Shown: positions 1 to 8,663 of the stretch, one piece after another
How the letters are laid out: each line of letters starts with the position of its first letter
Position numbering within the stretch: position 1 is the stretch's first letter
Origin: Pseudoalteromonas luteoviolacea DSM 6061
GTDB taxonomy: Bacteria > Pseudomonadota > Gammaproteobacteria > Enterobacterales > Alteromonadaceae
Length of the DNA: 34,447 bases
Assembly: GCF_001625655.1 (NCBI RefSeq)
Contig: NZ_AUYB01000091.1
Span: forward strand, 1-34,447
Direction of reading: 5' to 3'
Position numbers and translations under genes: made by a program
The notes under the pieces: generated by a model
What the model was told of the DNA's origin: nothing
Database searches by the model: none
Seen by the model: only the letters and a program-made list of their open reading frames with translations

Positions 1-259
1 TTTTCCTATTTTAGTTAATAGAAAATTCTACTTATGAACTGTTTCATTTTTTGGGGGAGTTACAGTGGTCGTCAACAGAAAGCCAAGCTTCCATTAAGTC
101 ACTTTGGGAATAACCTGAGTAGTCTATTTTTCTCTTCATATAGTTTAGATAAATGGGTCTTTGTGAGCATTCTAACTTAATTTTAAAAAGTTATTGAGCG
201 GGGACCAGAAGAGCTGGGTATTTTTAATATAAATTGGGTTGTGTGAGGAAAGCCAATTG

Positions 260-281
260 GGGAGCCGATTGAACGGCTCCC
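260..281 (-). terminator. Putative terminator of the TonB receptor gene
   Basis: GGGAGCCG (260-267) and CGGCTCCC (274-281) form a perfect 8-bp stem around the 6-base loop ATTGAA. The hairpin starts 12 bases beyond the receptor stop codon on the minus strand. The U-tract that follows on that strand is poor, so it may act partly as an mRNA-stabilising hairpin. Confidence 0.6.
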
Positions 282-292
282 AAATAATCCGT

Positions 293-2308
293 TTATAGCT
301 GCCAAGTAATGGTCGCACGGATGTCTCTACCTGGTTCGGCTACACCAGTATCGATTGGGCCAAGTGCGGCATAAGTGGCATGGTCATAGTAAAACTTATC
401 AAAGATATTTTTGACTGCAACGTCAAGTTTTACTTTTTCATTCTCCGTAACATACCATGTGGCTTTCAAGTCATGTACGCTGTAGCCCGCTTTTTCGGGG
501 AGTTGTGTATTATCCCACACATAGGTACCTGAGTTGTTTAGCCTCTTAACAAGGCGAGCTTGCCAAGCGACTTCAAGTGAATCCGTAAGTGAGTAGTCTA
601 AGCCTAAAGTTAATGTATCACCCACTGAGGTACCAATTGACCAATCCTGATCTGAAATTGGCGTGCCGGCCAGTGCTGGGTTGATATGGGTTTTCCATTC
701 AGGCCTGCTGCTGTTGAAAGCAAAAGATACCGACGCACGTTCAAAACTATAACGGCCATTAATATTAAAACCTTTGTTTTCTAAGTCACCAACATTAGAG
801 AACAAGTAAGGAGACTGAGTTTCCAAGTTCTTCGCAGTAGACACCGCATCGTCGATTGTTGACTGGAAAACATCTGCTTGGATTACTAAGTTATCTCCAA
901 GATATTTAAATCCGATTTCGACGTTTTCGGCCACTTCTTTGCGCATGTTTTTATCGTTGTCATAATAGCCAAGTACAAACAACTCTTTTACTTTTTGGCC
1001 GCGAATTGCTTTGGCGTATCCTGTGCTAACAGAGAACTCTGGCGTAATTTCATATGTCAGATTTAAATTTGGACTGAAGCCACTTGAATCAAAGTTTTGT
1101 TTATCATCATCGGTAAGTTCGTATTTGTCGTATCGAACACCCGCACTGATTTGGAACTGCTTTGTTACCTGAAAGTAGTCTTGAATGTAAAGACCATAAA
1201 CTTCGCCTTCTTCTACACCAGATAACTCATAAACTAAGCCTTGATCTTCGAGCATTGCTTCATCACTGCGATAGTCTACACCCGCAACGATTTTATGATT
1301 GTCAAAAACAGCGGTATTTCTCGCGTCAAAGCCTGTAGAGTCATACTCGGCGAAATAAGTGTTTTGCGCGATATTCCCCGCTCTATCTTTACCTTTAGGG
1401 TGAGTGTGAGTGATAGAGTTTTGCGTTCTATAGGCACTGACTTCAAGATCGATAAGATCGCCTTTCGGGTTATAGTAGTAATTAAGCGTGCTGGTCGTAC
1501 GTTCGCTTTCTTGGGCCAGCGGAAAATTTTTCTTGCTTGGGTGCCAGTGTGCACGTAACAGACGGGTGCCATCGTCATGACGTACATCATGGCTAAAGCT
1601 AAACGATTGTGTACCAGATAGGTCGCCACTTATTTTGGCAAATCCCACTTCCTGCTCGGATGCAGAGTAGGGAATATCATTGCCTTGGCCGTCTTCCATA
1701 TCTTTGGTATCACGTTTTATCAGTGACAATAGTACGTCAATATCGTCTGTTGCTCTGCCATATAGCGTTGAGCTCGCCTTGAAGCCATCGCTGTTGCCGT
1801 AATAACCAAGTTTGAAAAGCGCGCCAAATCTTTCCTCAGATGAAAGAAGGTCATCAGCGCTCTTTGTTTTAAATCTCAATGCACCACCCAAGGCGCCAGA
1901 GCCTGAGGTCGCATCACCTGCACCCGCAACAACATCAACTTGTTTCAATAGCTCAGGTTCGATAGATAAACGCCCTTGGTGGTGGAATAAATACCCTGCT
2001 TGAAGCGCGCCGTCTATGCTGACATTGAGCATGGTATCTTCTAAGCCTCGCACATAGATCTTTTGTGCAATGGGGTTTGAGCCACCAACCGAAACTTGTG
2101 GAAGAGATCTAAAAATATCCGCCAAGTCGTTGGCTTGAAGCTGGGTAAGATCAGTTTGGTCGATGATCATGTCGGCGTCAGAAACTTTACCATGTACTTC
2201 TATGACTTCGATTTTTTGCTGTTGATCGTCTGCAAGAACGATTGGTGAGCTTACTGTGGCGCATGCGATGGCAAGCGCTAATGCTGAGCGAGAGAAACCA
2301 AACTGCAT
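293..2308 (-). CDS. TonB-dependent outer-membrane receptor
   Basis: The 671-residue product is an outer-membrane receptor that would import an iron complex or similar ligand using energy from TonB-ExbBD. Residues 1-26 form a signal peptide ending near VLA-DD. IEVIEV, just after it, fits a TonB box. A plug domain follows (about 45-150, with LPQVSVGG, IYVRGLED and the glycine-rich GSGALGGALRF), then a long beta-barrel ending in the hydrophobic/aromatic ITWQL. The ATG is supported by an AAGGA ribosome site 8 bases upstream. A Fur-box-like site lies 23-37 bases upstream of the start, so iron repression is likely. The gene lies downstream of, and on the same strand as, a two-component system. The exact ligand cannot be read from sequence; a siderophore or heme-type iron source is the best guess. 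Confidence 0.93.
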   Translation of the reverse strand: MQFGFSRSALALAIACATVSSPIVLADDQQQKIEVIEVHGKVSDADMIIDQTDLTQLQANDLADIFRSLPQVSVGGSNPIAQKIYVRGLEDTMLNVSIDGALQAGYLFHHQGRLSIEPELLKQVDVVAGAGDATSGSGALGGALRFKTKSADDLLSSEERFGALFKLGYYGNSDGFKASSTLYGRATDDIDVLLSLIKRDTKDMEDGQGNDIPYSASEQEVGFAKISGDLSGTQSFSFSHDVRHDDGTRLLRAHWHPSKKNFPLAQESERTTSTLNYYYNPKGDLIDLEVSAYRTQNSITHTHPKGKDRAGNIAQNTYFAEYDSTGFDARNTAVFDNHKIVAGVDYRSDEAMLEDQGLVYELSGVEEGEVYGLYIQDYFQVTKQFQISAGVRYDKYELTDDDKQNFDSSGFSPNLNLTYEITPEFSVSTGYAKAIRGQKVKELFVLGYYDNDKNMRKEVAENVEIGFKYLGDNLVIQADVFQSTIDDAVSTAKNLETQSPYLFSNVGDLENKGFNINGRYSFERASVSFAFNSSRPEWKTHINPALAGTPISDQDWSIGTSVGDTLTLGLDYSLTDSLEVAWQARLVKRLNNSGTYVWDNTQLPEKAGYSVHDLKATWYVTENEKVKLDVAVKNIFDKFYYDHATYAALGPIDTGVAEPGRDIRATITWQL

Positions 2309-2330
2309 TGGCGTGTTCCTTTATCTTGAA

Positions 2331-2345
2331 TGAAAATAGTTATCA
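2331..2345 (-). promoter_or_regulatory. Fur-box-like operator of the TonB receptor
   Basis: On the minus strand the site reads TGATAACTATTTTCA, which matches the 7-1-7 Fur consensus TGATAATnATTATCA at 12 or more of its 14 defined positions by eye. It lies 23-37 bases before the receptor ATG, where bound Fur would block transcription. Confidence 0.6.
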
Positions 2346-2500
2346 ATACGATGCGTATTATTCATGAAATTGATGGAAACCAAAGTACTTTTACAACTGT
2401 TACATTTGCGGTGACAATTGAATGAGCAAGGTGGGTCGCATTTCACAAAATGGCTCATGAGATAGTTAGTGCGAGCTATCGTTAAATGCAACTTCAGTGA

Positions 2501-3838
2501 TTAAAGCTTTATATAAATACATAGCCCTTCGTCGGGTATATTACGCGCAAAAATACTGCCATGGATCCGCTCCATCTGCCTTTTGCAAAGCGCTAACCCG
2601 AGGCCGAATGAGTGGCTATCAGGTTGAGTATGAGAATACCCATGACTGCGATAAAATGGTTGAAATATACACTCCAACTCACCCTCGGGGACGCCAGGAC
2701 CATCGTCCCATATTTTGAGTTGATGATCGAGGTACTCAACCGTAATTTGATGATTTGCATAGCGGCTTGCGTTTCGCAGTACATTTTCAATTACTTGACC
2801 CAGTACTCTGGCATCTGAGCAAACTTCTTCAGAGTCTGGCAGGTGTAAATTGAGTTTGATGTGTGGTGCCTCAAATTTGACTTCATCGGCTATGCACTCA
2901 ATTAAATCGACCAAGTCGAAGGGCGTATTATCCGTGTCTGCATTGGCACAGAGCCTCTCGTTTTCGAGCCAGGTTAAGGTCAGGGTATTTTCCGCGAGCT
3001 CTCTCATTATGGCGGTATTTTTTGCAACACGTTCGAGCATTTCAGGCTCTGAAAGGCCAGATTTGTGGCAATCTATTGCTGTTTCAATACGTGCTATTGG
3101 TGTACGTATTTCATGGGAAAAATCAGCAATGAATTGTCGTTGAGAGCGAATGGTGTTTGCTGTGCAATCGGCCATTTTGTCAAATGTTGCTGCGATTTTT
3201 TGAAATTCTGAATCCCTGCTGGAGATTCGATTGCCAATTCTGCTATCTAAATTACCGTCAGCAAAGGCACGTGTCGTTTGTTCTAATTGTTTTAGTGGTT
3301 GCATAATCGCGCGATATAGAACCAAACAGATACCAGCTAAGACAAACAGTGGGATCCCAAATTGTAGAAGTACATATGTGGCCTGCCAATAATTTCCTGG
3401 TCGCATGCTATTTGGCAGCTGAATAATAAAATGCGTCCCATCCTGCGCAAAAGGGATGTCCATTACTGGATTACGAGGAAAATACAGGTGAATTTTCCAG
3501 CTTACATCTCGCCCCAAGCTAAATTCATCTAGGTAATATTGTTTGAGTTGTGTATCTGCAAGTGGTTTTAAATCCCGTTGTACAATAGCAGCCCAAGTAT
3601 TATGTTCTTTCTCGACTTGTTTAACGAATTCAGCCAGTGCTGCTATATCACCTGTTAAATATATCTGCTCGGCTTGTTTGCCAATCTCGAGGAGCTTTTG
3701 TTGATCTTCGGCCTTAATTTGGCTCATTCGAAACTCAGCATGATTAACTAGGTAATCGATCACACCGAAAAGGATAATAGAACCCACAATGACCAGCGCG
3801 CACAGACGCAAAAAATAGGAAGCGTTAATATGGAACAT
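2501..3838 (-). CDS. Membrane sensor histidine kinase (OmpR-type partner)
   Basis: This is an inner-membrane sensor kinase of 445 residues. From the chosen ATG, TM1 is at about 8-30, a periplasmic sensing region of roughly 120 residues follows, and TM2 is at about 155-177. Next come a HAMP linker, the HisKA phosphoacceptor motif FSHEIRTP (His242), and a C-terminal HATPase with N box (ENVLRNASRYA), G1 (WDDGPG) and a FGLGLAL G2 box. The frame stays open upstream to 3883. The ATG at 3838 is preferred because it puts the first membrane segment at the N-terminus and leaves only a 14-base overlap with the regulator gene. The layout resembles RstB/QseC-type kinases. Signal unknown. Confidence 0.9.
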   Translation of the reverse strand: MFHINASYFLRLCALVIVGSIILFGVIDYLVNHAEFRMSQIKAEDQQKLLEIGKQAEQIYLTGDIAALAEFVKQVEKEHNTWAAIVQRDLKPLADTQLKQYYLDEFSLGRDVSWKIHLYFPRNPVMDIPFAQDGTHFIIQLPNSMRPGNYWQATYVLLQFGIPLFVLAGICLVLYRAIMQPLKQLEQTTRAFADGNLDSRIGNRISSRDSEFQKIAATFDKMADCTANTIRSQRQFIADFSHEIRTPIARIETAIDCHKSGLSEPEMLERVAKNTAIMRELAENTLTLTWLENERLCANADTDNTPFDLVDLIECIADEVKFEAPHIKLNLHLPDSEEVCSDARVLGQVIENVLRNASRYANHQITVEYLDHQLKIWDDGPGVPEGELECIFQPFYRSHGYSHTQPDSHSFGLGLALCKRQMERIHGSIFARNIPDEGLCIYIKL

Positions 3839-4520
3839 GCAGTTTGTAGCCTTTTCCATGAACTGTGCTGATTGATTCTGCACTCAGCCCAACTGCAACT
3901 AGCTTTTTGCGTAAGCGACTCAGGTGCATATCGAGACTTCGGTCGTAGCGGCTAAATTGGCGCTCCAAAACACATTGATATAAAAAGGCTTTACTGAGGG
4001 TTTCCTTGTGGTTTTGTGCTAATTGCCAAAGTAATTTAAATTGAATCGCGGTAATGTCTAATAATTCAGATTTGAAAAAAGCCTGTTGTTGCTGCCTGTC
4101 TAAGTGAAGATCTGAGAGCGTAATTTTAAAAGGGGTTTTGGCTTGCGTATGTAATGCATGTACTCGCCTTAAAATAGCTTCAATTCGTAGTACTAACTCA
4201 TCAAGGTTAAAGGGTTTTGACAAATAATCATCTGCACCTAAGCTCAGCCCCTTTATACGTTCTTGTTCAGCACCGCAAGCTGAAAGAATTAATACAGGAG
4301 TTTGTTTTACTTTCCTTAACTGGGCTAGGATTTCATACCCCTCCATGGTTGGCAGCCTGATATCTAAGATTATCAAGTCATATTCGATGGCTAATGCTTG
4401 GCTAAGTCCTTGCTCTCCATCATGAATGCAGTCTACTTCATAGCCTAGAGTGCTAAGTAGCGCGCACACTTGCTGATTGAGAGTAATGTCATCTTCTACG
4501 ACTAATATACGGTTGTTCAC
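3825..4520 (-). CDS. OmpR/PhoB-family response regulator
   Basis: This 231-residue DNA-binding regulator has an N-terminal receiver with the acidic pocket VVEDD, phosphoacceptor Asp53 (LIILDIRLP), Ser80 and Lys102 (YLSKPF). A C-terminal winged helix (about 130-230) ends in the typical RxLDMHLSRLRKKL and VHGKGYKL signatures. The start is GTG. It is the first gene of a two-gene operon, with the kinase overlapping its 3' end. A Fur-like site lies about 20 bases upstream, suggesting that iron status sets the level of this signalling system. The downstream TonB receptor is a plausible target of the regulator, by position only. Confidence 0.92.
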   Translation of the reverse strand: MNNRILVVEDDITLNQQVCALLSTLGYEVDCIHDGEQGLSQALAIEYDLIILDIRLPTMEGYEILAQLRKVKQTPVLILSACGAEQERIKGLSLGADDYLSKPFNLDELVLRIEAILRRVHALHTQAKTPFKITLSDLHLDRQQQQAFFKSELLDITAIQFKLLWQLAQNHKETLSKAFLYQCVLERQFSRYDRSLDMHLSRLRKKLVAVGLSAESISTVHGKGYKLHVPY

Positions 4521-4540
4521 TAGCTAAGGTCTTTTAAAAT

Positions 4541-4555
4541 GAGAATGATTGTATT
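4541..4555 (-). promoter_or_regulatory. Fur-box-like site before the two-component system
   Basis: TGAGAATGATTGTAT sits inside AAATGAGAATGATTG, a good half-site pair for Fur (first half 6/7, second half weaker). It is 20 bases upstream of the GTG of the response regulator gene. It could also touch a promoter of the divergent esterase gene at 4753. Weaker than the sites at 2331 and 12485. Confidence 0.45.
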
Positions 4556-4752
4556 TTATAGCCATTGTTCTTGTCTTTACAATAGTGACATGGTGAAGGA
4601 GTAAGTAGATTTTCGTAGTATGAAATTATTTCAAACCTTAGGGCTGCTGTGGTTGTGAATTGTGTTGTAGCAGTGAGTTAATTGGTTGCTATTTAGTGCT
4701 TGTTTGCGCTTGAAAATACAGTCTCTGATACAACAACATTAAGGAATGACAC

Positions 4753-5859
4753 ATGTTAAGGTTACTTTCACTGAAGTTATCTACGCTGATACTTTTATTG
4801 AGTATGAGTGGTATCTTTGTTTCTCCATTCGCTGTGGGTAAAAACTACCAAGCGACGCATCATGCCATTGTTTATGAAGGTAGGGTGAGTAAAGACTATG
4901 GTAAAGGACAGGTAGAATTCAACTGGCCTGGTACACAACTCAAAACAAAATTAGTTGGTAAATCGTTGAAGATGACCATGGCAGGATATGGTGATCAATT
5001 CGATGTTCTTGTGGATGGTAAATTGCACAAGCGCTTGTTAACTAACCCAAATGGTAATTTTGAAGAGCATACGGTTTTCGAGCAAATTGAGTCCAAACAA
5101 GTTGAGATAGAAATCGTCAAACGTTGGGAAAATTACAGCAATAACAGTAAGGTATTAAGTTTTAGTGCCGATGGTCGCATCGAGGGAATTTGGCAACAAC
5201 AGCCCCATATACTTTTTATCGGTGATTCTATCAGCGCAGGGTTTGGCAGTGAATCAACTAAGCGCCAATGTACATGGACTGAAATTGTTAACAGTAGCAA
5301 TGCGCGACTGGCATTTCCTTACCTGACTGCCACTCAATTAGATGCGAGTTTTACACAAGTATCATACTCAGGGCTTGGGCTCATTCGCAATTGGAGTGGC
5401 AATGACAGTCACCATGACTTGCGCACATATTATGATAAAGTTTCGGCGGTTTTTGGAGACCATCAGGGTTATGAAGACACGCATCCAGATCTAATTATTT
5501 TAGAAGTGGGCACGAATGACTTTAGTACGGATCCGCAGCCACATGAACCTTGGGAAAATATTCAAGAAGTAAAAGCACATTGGATAGATACTATGGTGGA
5601 ATTCACCAATGCACTTCGTTATCGCTATCCTAATGCGCCGATTGTGTACATGCCAAGGCCTGCGTACCCTTACGATTTTATTATTCCGGCTACATTAGAA
5701 GCAAAATCCAGATTGGAAGAGGTCGGGGTTGATGCGTTGTATTCCCATACATTTATCTCGCCACTTGAAGGATGCATATGGCACCCGACGAGTGCGGAGC
5801 ACATGGATATAGCGACTAAGCTGAGCAAGTTTATCAATCAGCACGATCTACTCAATTAA
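4753..5859 (+). CDS. Secreted CE2-type SGNH carbohydrate esterase
   Basis: The 368-residue product has a signal peptide (about 1-29), an N-terminal beta-sandwich (about 35-150) and a C-terminal SGNH hydrolase domain. This is the domain order of carbohydrate esterase family 2, whose members remove acetyl groups from plant or algal polysaccharides. Visible motifs are block I GDSIS (Ser159), the block II glycine in SYSGLGL, block III GTNDF (Asn255) and block V HPTSAEH (His344). The Asp usually three residues before the catalytic His is Cys341 here (CIWH), which fits the Ser-His dyad arrangement known in some CE2 enzymes. AAGGAA precedes the ATG. It appears monocistronic. The substrate is unknown. 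Confidence 0.85.
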   Translation: MLRLLSLKLSTLILLLSMSGIFVSPFAVGKNYQATHHAIVYEGRVSKDYGKGQVEFNWPGTQLKTKLVGKSLKMTMAGYGDQFDVLVDGKLHKRLLTNPNGNFEEHTVFEQIESKQVEIEIVKRWENYSNNSKVLSFSADGRIEGIWQQQPHILFIGDSISAGFGSESTKRQCTWTEIVNSSNARLAFPYLTATQLDASFTQVSYSGLGLIRNWSGNDSHHDLRTYYDKVSAVFGDHQGYEDTHPDLIILEVGTNDFSTDPQPHEPWENIQEVKAHWIDTMVEFTNALRYRYPNAPIVYMPRPAYPYDFIIPATLEAKSRLEEVGVDALYSHTFISPLEGCIWHPTSAEHMDIATKLSKFINQHDLLN

Positions 5860-5873
5860 CAATTTAAATTATT

Positions 5874-5913
5874 CTGGCCAACGCCTCTAAAAGCGTATAG
5901 TGGTTTTGGCCAG
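5874..5913. terminator. Hairpin between convergent genes
   Basis: CTGGCCAA (5874-5881) pairs with TTGGCCAG (5906-5913), and ACGC/GCGT pair inside. It sits between the ends of two convergent genes, so a bidirectional terminator is likely. There is no clean T-tract on either side, which keeps confidence low. Confidence 0.35.
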
Positions 5914-5947
5914 CTGTGATTATGTAGTGTTAAATACTGAGCTGAAT

Positions 5948-6493
5948 TCAATTGATAAAGTCAGGTAAAGGTTTATCAAAGTGTATTTGGCCAGCATTTA
6001 TTGCATCGGAATATACTGTAATTAAGTTGAGTTTTTGCGAGTCTGAAAGGTGATTAAAATTAGACATCATTTCTAATGCGTTTGACTCATCAAAATGACC
6101 AACAGCAATGCTAGATTCTAACGCACCCATTGAAAGTGAATATATTTCTTGTTGTTTTATCACTGCTTCATTGTTTTCTTCAATAGAGTCACTGACTTCA
6201 ATGTACTCTGAGTTTTGAGCAGGTTTTAGCTGATTAATTGCAAGGGTGATTTGTTTCGTCTGCGCTTCGAGTTGTTGGGCGATCTCGGCTTGAATATATG
6301 CTTGAAGTAACTGCTGTGATGATGCATCTGACTCACTGCTATTCATCCATTGATTCGACGCAGGCACCGCCAGGGGTTGATGTACTGTGATTTGTTTCGG
6401 GCTGACACTGTTACAACCAGACCACAGGTGCAAAACCTGTAGTCCAGCTATAAACCCAACGCCCAAATATAAGCCTATTAATGAACGTTGCAT
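5948..6493 (-). CDS. Hypothetical membrane-anchored protein
   Basis: The family of this 181-residue protein is not recognised. Residues 5-24 are hydrophobic (LIGLYLGVGFIAGLQVLHLW) and would act as a membrane anchor or uncleaved signal. SGC at 25-27 loosely resembles a lipobox but lacks the usual Leu context. The remainder is polar, rich in Gln, Glu and Ser, and probably helical (about 60-95 could be a coiled coil). The gene begins 7 bases after the stop of the upstream small secreted protein gene, so the two form an operon and may act together in the cell envelope. Confidence 0.65.
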   Translation of the reverse strand: MQRSLIGLYLGVGFIAGLQVLHLWSGCNSVSPKQITVHQPLAVPASNQWMNSSESDASSQQLLQAYIQAEIAQQLEAQTKQITLAINQLKPAQNSEYIEVSDSIEENNEAVIKQQEIYSLSMGALESSIAVGHFDESNALEMMSNFNHLSDSQKLNLITVYSDAINAGQIHFDKPLPDFIN

Positions 6494-6500
6494 AAAGAAA

Positions 6501-6875
6501 TTACCGCTTCGCTTCGTACTTTGATGAATTGTCTACATAGACACTTGAACAAGTGCTTCCTGAAACACTAATGATCAAATATGAATCTGAAGTTGCGCCA
6601 CGAAGTTGCTCTTTTCTGGTTTGATCAGTGGTATTACATGTTTTGATTACGCCAGATGAGTTTTTAGCAAAAATACTGACAAAGTTACCATAATCTGTGA
6701 TTGACAATATTTGTCGGCTATCACTTGAATTTCTGGCTGTGCCCAAAGCACCTTTAATTGTAGTATTTGATACTTCAACATTTCCTGACTGCTTGTACCC
6801 AGCGTGTGCTGATACTGAAGCAACACAAATAACAGCACTTGCAAACAATTTGATCGCTAAAGATGTCAATTTCAT
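6501..6875 (-). CDS. Small exported protein of unknown function
   Basis: The product is 124 residues with a clear Sec signal peptide (about 1-25, cleavage after VSAHA). The mature part is about 100 residues, predicted mainly beta, rich in Ser and Thr, with two cysteines (CNTTD and GSTCSSV) that could form one disulfide in the periplasm. An AAGGA ribosome site precedes the ATG. It is first in an operon with the membrane-anchored protein at 5948-6493. No family is recognised. Lectin-like or adhesin-like folds are possible but not shown. Confidence 0.7.
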   Translation of the reverse strand: MKLTSLAIKLFASAVICVASVSAHAGYKQSGNVEVSNTTIKGALGTARNSSDSRQILSITDYGNFVSIFAKNSSGVIKTCNTTDQTRKEQLRGATSDSYLIISVSGSTCSSVYVDNSSKYEAKR

Positions 6876-7277
6876 AATTTACTTTTTCCTTAAAATATAA
6901 TGTCGACTTGACGCTAATGACTGTACCTAAAAAACCTTTTATTCACAAGTGTGCATCATTTTATTAATTATAAATTTAATTTTGTAATGTTTTGCACGGG
7001 CGATTTGGAAGTCATGGTTGTATTTTGTGACGCTTTTATTGCCATGTTTTATGTTCTATGCCCATGGTTTTTTAGCTTGAGTCTAGCTTTTTGAGGTAAA
7101 AGCAAGGTTAATATGCTGGGAATCTGCGAGTCACGACATGACCTTTTTAGCAAAGGTTAGGAGACACTCTTGCTTTACACCAATAAGATTATGGCGCAAA
7201 GTGGCATCTGATTTGTGTTAAAAGCGGCAAATTTTTCTAAAGAAGCCTAATCTATCTTAAGGTAAAAAGGCGAATTG
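6876..7277. other. AT-rich divergent intergenic region
   Basis: About 400 bases separate the minus-strand exported protein gene from the plus-strand small ORF and methyltransferase. The stretch should hold the promoters of both. TATATT about 20 bases before the ATG at 6875 is a possible -10 element for the minus-strand gene. No repeat, hairpin of note or convincing coding frame was seen. Confidence 0.5.
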
Positions 7278-7439
7278 GTGTATGTTAGGTACTCTCTTTA
7301 TCAAAGCGACCTTAGTTATTTAGCTAAAGATAAGCGTCAGTGGACGAAAGTTGAATATAACGGGATATTAAATTGTCATATTCCTGTTATCCGAATTACC
7401 TATGATGCATACAGTGAGCAATTTGAAAATAAGGAATAG
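7278..7439 (+). CDS. Possible small protein, 53 residues, GTG start
   Basis: An open frame starts at GTG, with AAGG 7 bases upstream, and ends at TAG 8 bases before the methyltransferase ATG. The product begins VYVRYSLYQSDLSYLAKDKR and ends YSEQFENKE, with normal-looking amino-acid use (many Tyr and Lys, no low-complexity runs). The tight spacing suggests translational coupling with the methyltransferase. No family is recognised. It could also be a remnant of a longer gene. Confidence 0.4.
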   Translation: MYVRYSLYQSDLSYLAKDKRQWTKVEYNGILNCHIPVIRITYDAYSEQFENKE

Positions 7440-7447
7440 TTGGCACT

Positions 7448-8068
7448 ATGGCAGCGCAATACTATGAGAATAATGCGTTGAAACTGGCAAAAATATACCA
7501 GTCGCACTGTTTTGAATCATTACACGCAAATTGGTTAGCATATTTAGAGCCTTACTTAACGATAAAGGGCATGAGCTTTTTAGATATCGGAGCTGGCGCA
7601 GGAAGAGACGCAAAGTTCATCGTCGAAAATGTTGAGCAGGCGCAGGTTGTTGCGGTAGAACCAGTGAGTTCATTGAACCGTTTGGGCCAAGCTTATACAC
7701 GAGATTTACCTATCAATTGGTACAGAGATGAGTTGCCCTGTCTATATGAAGTCAAAAAGCACTGCGAGCAGTTTGATGTCATTCTTGTAAGTTCAGTATT
7801 TAACTATTTAGATACTCATGCGTGTGTTCAAGCTTTACTGACAATTCGCTCTTTACTCAAACCTAAAGGCCTTTTAATTGTGAAGTTACGACATTGTGTG
7901 GACAAAGAAGAGCTAAGCAAAAGAGGGTTAACAAATGTCGACGCAGGTGAGTTTACAGCACGTGCAAAAGAAGCTGATTTAGTCTGCGAAAAAGTAACTG
8001 CCCTTGAGGACGACGCCCAAGGGAGAGTACACACGAAATGGCAAACTCTTTTATTTACGCCTATTTAG
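7448..8068 (+). CDS. Class I SAM-dependent methyltransferase
   Basis: This 206-residue cytoplasmic enzyme has the seven-strand Rossmann methyltransferase pattern. Motif I is FLDIGAGAGRDA (about 44-55), the acidic residue of the second strand is in VVAVEP (about 70), and motif IV lies around FDVILVSSVFNYL. The core is followed by LKPKGLLIVKLRH, the usual strand-5 region of small-molecule methyltransferases. It looks like the UbiE/Methyltransf_11/23 group rather than a DNA methylase (no NPPY-type motif). Substrate unknown. It may be coupled to the 53-residue ORF just upstream and is followed by a terminator shared with nudB. Confidence 0.8.
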   Translation: MAAQYYENNALKLAKIYQSHCFESLHANWLAYLEPYLTIKGMSFLDIGAGAGRDAKFIVENVEQAQVVAVEPVSSLNRLGQAYTRDLPINWYRDELPCLYEVKKHCEQFDVILVSSVFNYLDTHACVQALLTIRSLLKPKGLLIVKLRHCVDKEELSKRGLTNVDAGEFTARAKEADLVCEKVTALEDDAQGRVHTKWQTLLFTPI

Positions 8069-8086
8069 AAATACATCTTTACGAAT

Positions 8087-8114
8087 AAGCTAAGGGCAGT
8101 TTTGCCTTTAGCTT
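8087..8114. terminator. Bidirectional terminator
   Basis: AAGCTAAGGGCA (8087-8098) pairs with TGCCTTTAGCTT (8103-8114) with one G-T wobble around a GTTT loop. It lies between the convergent ends of the methyltransferase and nudB genes, and the nudB stop codon lies within the stem. Confidence 0.6.
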
Positions 8115-8539
8115 ATAGCCAAAATCTCTTTCCTGTTGCTCTGTGACCATACTTTTTTAGCGGCATCCTCTTTGCTCAACCAAATAAAGTCAGTATGTTC
8201 CTCGTCACACAAGGTGACTGGTGTGTTATTGGGTATACATATGCTGAACACATACTCAGTATTGATAAGCGCACCTTTAATATACCTGTGCCGCCATTGT
8301 GGCCTGATCTCATACTGATTTTGAGTATTGTGCTGCTTGATTTTCAAGTTGAGCGCTTTGGCGTCAATGCCTGTTTCTTCTTTTAGTTCCCTGTACGCTG
8401 TGTCTAAAGATAATTCTCCATGATCTATTCCCCCTGTCACTGATTGCCAAAAGTCGCTGTCATCTTTCCTTTGTAACAACAAAAACTCTTTATTTTCATT
8501 ATATATAACAACAAGCACAGAAGCCGGTTGGCGTAACAT
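8108..8539 (-). CDS. nudB: Nudix hydrolase, dihydroneopterin triphosphate diphosphatase-like
   Basis: This Nudix enzyme of 143 residues resembles NudB, which removes pyrophosphate from dihydroneopterin triphosphate in folate synthesis. The Nudix box is complete: GGIDHGE, seven residues, then RELKEETGI. NudB-like flanks are also present: FWQSVTGGIDHGE before the box, and YEIRPQWRHRYIKGALINTEYVF after it. The frame opens at an ATG at 8545, but the ATG at 8539 has AGGA at ideal 6-base spacing and is preferred; the first ATG is only one base from that AGGA. The gene is monocistronic. Confidence is high for Nudix, moderate for the folate role. Confidence 0.82.
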   Translation of the reverse strand: MLRQPASVLVVIYNENKEFLLLQRKDDSDFWQSVTGGIDHGELSLDTAYRELKEETGIDAKALNLKIKQHNTQNQYEIRPQWRHRYIKGALINTEYVFSICIPNNTPVTLCDEEHTDFIWLSKEDAAKKVWSQSNRKEILAIS

Positions 8540-8637
8540 AGTCATTCCTGATTATTTTAAAATTCAAGCACAGTGTATCAAATTGGTACGCTAACGCGTT
8601 GTTTTTCGATTAATTTGGAAAGTAAAAAATTGCAGGC

Positions 8638-8663
8638 AAAAAAAAGGCAGGCATAACGCCTGC
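8638..8663 (-). terminator. Strong rho-independent terminator, minus strand
   Basis: GCCTGCC (8657-8663) and GGCAGGC (8645-8651) form a 7-bp GC-rich stem with a 5-base loop. On the minus strand it is followed by seven T residues (8638-8644). It ends the candidate small RNA. Confidence 0.75.

Noticed and set aside
34..180. A 48-residue plus-strand frame starting MNCFIFWGSYSG
   Set aside because: There is no ribosome site before the ATG and no sign of a partner or family. Length is within chance for this AT-rich end of the window.
6987..7094. A 35-residue hydrophobic frame in the divergent gap
   Set aside because: No ribosome site, and it lies in a region expected to hold promoters.
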